From positions 248,001-312,000 of the forward strand of contig JAXHMN010000010.1 of the NCBI GenBank assembly GCA_034521465.1: 64,000 bases of DNA, in the 5' to 3' direction. Source of the stretch: SURF-28 sp034521465 (GTDB lineage: Bacteria > Bacteroidota > Ignavibacteria > Ignavibacteriales > Melioribacteraceae). The position numbers were made by a program, and so were the translations under genes. Position 1 is the first letter of the stretch; every line of letters starts with the position of its first letter. Of this stretch, positions 63,036 to 64,000 are shown piece by piece. A model generated the notes under the pieces. It made no database searches and was not told the origin of the DNA. It saw nothing but the letters and a program-made list of their open reading frames with translations.

Positions 63036-63298
63036 TTATTCATAATGAGTCCACATTCTGATGACTTTTACAATTTTTCTTCCTCATATACTTGATATAC
63101 AATTCTGTGTTGAATGTTAATTCTTCTTGAAAAAGCACCGGTTAAATCACCTCTTAATTTTTCAAAGGAAGGATTTTTAGAGAATGGATTATCTCGCAGA
63201 ACATCAATTATTCTTTCCGCCTTTTCCTTTAAACCGGCTGATGTAATCCGCTTAGCATCTTTTTGAGCTTGTTTTGTAAAAACGACTTTCCAACTCAC
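63036..63298 (-). CDS. yoeB: YoeB-type mRNA-cleaving toxin, frameshifted at its end
   Basis: Ribosome-dependent mRNA interferase of the RelE fold. WKVVFTKQAQKDAKRI, NPSFEKLRGDLTGAFSRRINIQHRIVYQV match YoeB (Txe). The raw frame stops early at EEEKL because of an extra A in an A-run near 63078; without it the protein continues KIVKVIRMWTHYE to 63036, the usual YoeB ending with its catalytic His-Tyr. Its start overlaps the antitoxin stop. Confidence 0.92.
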
Positions 63299-63537
63299 CA
63301 GCCGGGGTCCTCGGAGGTTTCAGAAAGCGGAGTTTTCATTCCTTCAACAATTGATTCACGCATACCGGGAATTGAGAGAAGGTATAAAGTTTCTTCAATC
63401 GCTCTCCAATCTTCCTCAGATATTAATACTGCATTACCCCGTTTACCGGTAATTTGAACCGGGGTACTCTCTTTAATTGCCGAATCAATTAGTTTGTATA
63501 AATCTTTTCTTGCGTTTGTTACTGATATCGTCTTCAT
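63295..63537 (-). CDS. yefM: YefM-type antitoxin
   Basis: 80-residue Phd/YefM antitoxin: ISVTNARKDLYKLIDSAIKESTPVQITGKRGNAVLISEEDWRAIEETLYLLS binds the operator, and the C-terminal tail masks YoeB. Stop and toxin start overlap (ATGA), the usual arrangement. Confidence 0.94.
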   Translation of the reverse strand: MKTISVTNARKDLYKLIDSAIKESTPVQITGKRGNAVLISEEDWRAIEETLYLLSIPGMRESIVEGMKTPLSETSEDPGW

Positions 63538-63561
63538 TTTACTATCTCTAATTTATTGGAC

Positions 63562-63592
63562 TTAACGTACGTAATTAGATACGCTTTGTCAA
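63562..63592 (-). promoter_or_regulatory. Promoter and likely autoregulatory operator of yefM-yoeB
   Basis: On the minus strand, TTGACA (63592-63587), 17 bases, then TACGTT (63569-63564). The -10 region overlaps the palindrome ACGTACGT (63565-63572) within TTAACGTACGTAA. This fits a YefM operator, but no footprint is known. Confidence 0.55.
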
Positions 63593-63603
63593 GTTAAGAT
63601 AAA

Positions 63604-63882
63604 TTATAAATCAACAACAGCCATCATATAAAACCAAGTTGAATTATCTTTACCGAAATTTTCTTCAAAGATTTCTCCCGGTAAAAACAATCCGCCTCCG
63701 ATTTCAAAATCCAAGTAATCATTGTAATCATAAGTTAAAACAAGATCGAACTCTGTTCCGAAACTGTTTGACTTGGAATCATTTGCTAAAGTGTAATCTT
63801 CGGCTGAGTTAAAAATGTGAAGTGCTGATTTTATTTTGAGTTTACCAATGGATTTCATTCCGGCTTTAACGTGAATATCCAT
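63604..63882 (-). CDS. C-terminal end of an outer-membrane barrel protein (partial)
   Basis: 92 residues of amphipathic strands: VKAGMKSIGKLKIKSALHIFN, GTEFDLVLTYDYNDYLDFEIGGGLFLPG and the final strand WFYMMAVVDL. The pattern resembles the end of alginate-export-type porins (Alginate_exp). The coding-like sequence continues in the same frame a little upstream, but breaks before 63930, so the gene is truncated or interrupted by the hairpin region at 63935-64000. Confidence 0.6.
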   Translation of the reverse strand: MDIHVKAGMKSIGKLKIKSALHIFNSAEDYTLANDSKSNSFGTEFDLVLTYDYNDYLDFEIGGGLFLPGEIFEENFGKDNSTWFYMMAVVDL

Positions 63883-63934
63883 TAATCCAACGCCAAAAGT
63901 ATCTATCAGAAAAGAAAGTCAAGAAAATAATTCA

Positions 63935-64000
63935 TATCCCACCCGGGGTTTCCCCGGTGATACCGACCTTGCTTTCGGTCGAACAAGCTATTAATTCATG
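63935..64000. repeat. Hairpin-rich sequence at the window end
   Basis: Contains CCGGGGTTTCCCCGG and ACCGACCTTGCTTTCGGTCG, two adjacent short stem-loops that resemble the hairpin arrays at 2434 and 10290. It lies where the barrel gene loses its frame. No more can be seen before the end. Confidence 0.45.

Noticed and set aside
1..64000. tRNA, rRNA or CRISPR loci
   Set aside because: Scanning by eye found no cloverleaf with a GGTTCGAATCC-type arm, no conserved rRNA blocks and no regularly spaced repeats; short tRNAs could still be missed.

Overview
The window looks like a chromosomal segment of an Ignavibacteria/Bacteroidota-Chlorobi type bacterium. Evidence: AT-rich coding DNA, six proteins ending in the Por/T9SS type A sorting domain (NYPNPFNPST...IYDxLGxEV...GxYFYxL...KKMxLLR), TonB-dependent receptors with a carboxypeptidase-regulatory-like N-terminal domain, GTG/TTG starts behind AGGAGG sites, and many dispersed palindromic intergenic repeats. 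Many genes that are clearly single units are broken into two or more reading frames. These breaks are densest between about 29.9 and 43 kb, so most are probably indels left by assembly or sequencing. A few breaks are gene fusions or truncations that a one-base error cannot explain.

Layout. 0-7 kb: lipoprotein MsrAB, DNA polymerase IV (minus), the C-terminal half of a DnaE-type polymerase behind a consensus promoter, a DUF72 protein and a second MsrA. 7-12.7 kb: a Cys-cluster protein, a Wzi-like outer-membrane barrel, a lipoprotein and a TonB receptor. 12.9-22 kb: three large T9SS cargo proteins (HExxH metalloprotease, M28 peptidase, FN3 protein) with an inverted pair of IS remnants between the last two. 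22-30 kb: vestiges (restriction-enzyme N-terminus, membrane-protein/KatG-tail fusion), two MscS-like channels, a CASTOR/POLLUX-like RCK channel, a DUF4136 lipoprotein and an amidohydrolase. 29.9-36 kb: a TonB receptor with two tiny secreted peptides upstream, then a run of truncated genes (TetR, Tat-signal, DnaE N-half, nuclease-like T9SS tail). 36-42.5 kb: a lipoprotein, an AraC-type regulator with an unusual N-terminal domain, and a shattered giant T9SS cargo (LamG, FN3, beta-helix).

42.6-46.4 kb is a dmsABC-type molybdopterin oxidoreductase operon (minus). 46.6-47.6 kb is a secreted LIM/DA1-like HExxH protein. 47.8-55.8 kb runs on the plus strand: TetR, PLP dehydratase, DUF1853, Mut7-C RNase-like, metallophosphoesterase, S9 peptidase, BrnA/CopG-like antitoxin and alpha/beta hydrolase. 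55.8-58.4 kb (minus) holds a coiled-coil membrane protein, a lipoprotein and a T9SS protein. 58.5-62.8 kb is argB-argD-argC-argJ (minus), covering glutamate to ornithine. 63-63.5 kb is a YefM-YoeB toxin-antitoxin pair, followed by the C-terminal end of a barrel protein.

The most unusual signals are: a palindromic mobile-type unit sitting at the same codon position in three T9SS sorting domains; a DnaE polymerase represented by two overlapping halves about 30 kb apart; a four-helix membrane protein fused to the tail of catalase-peroxidase; and a bacterial LIM plus DA1-like peptidase.
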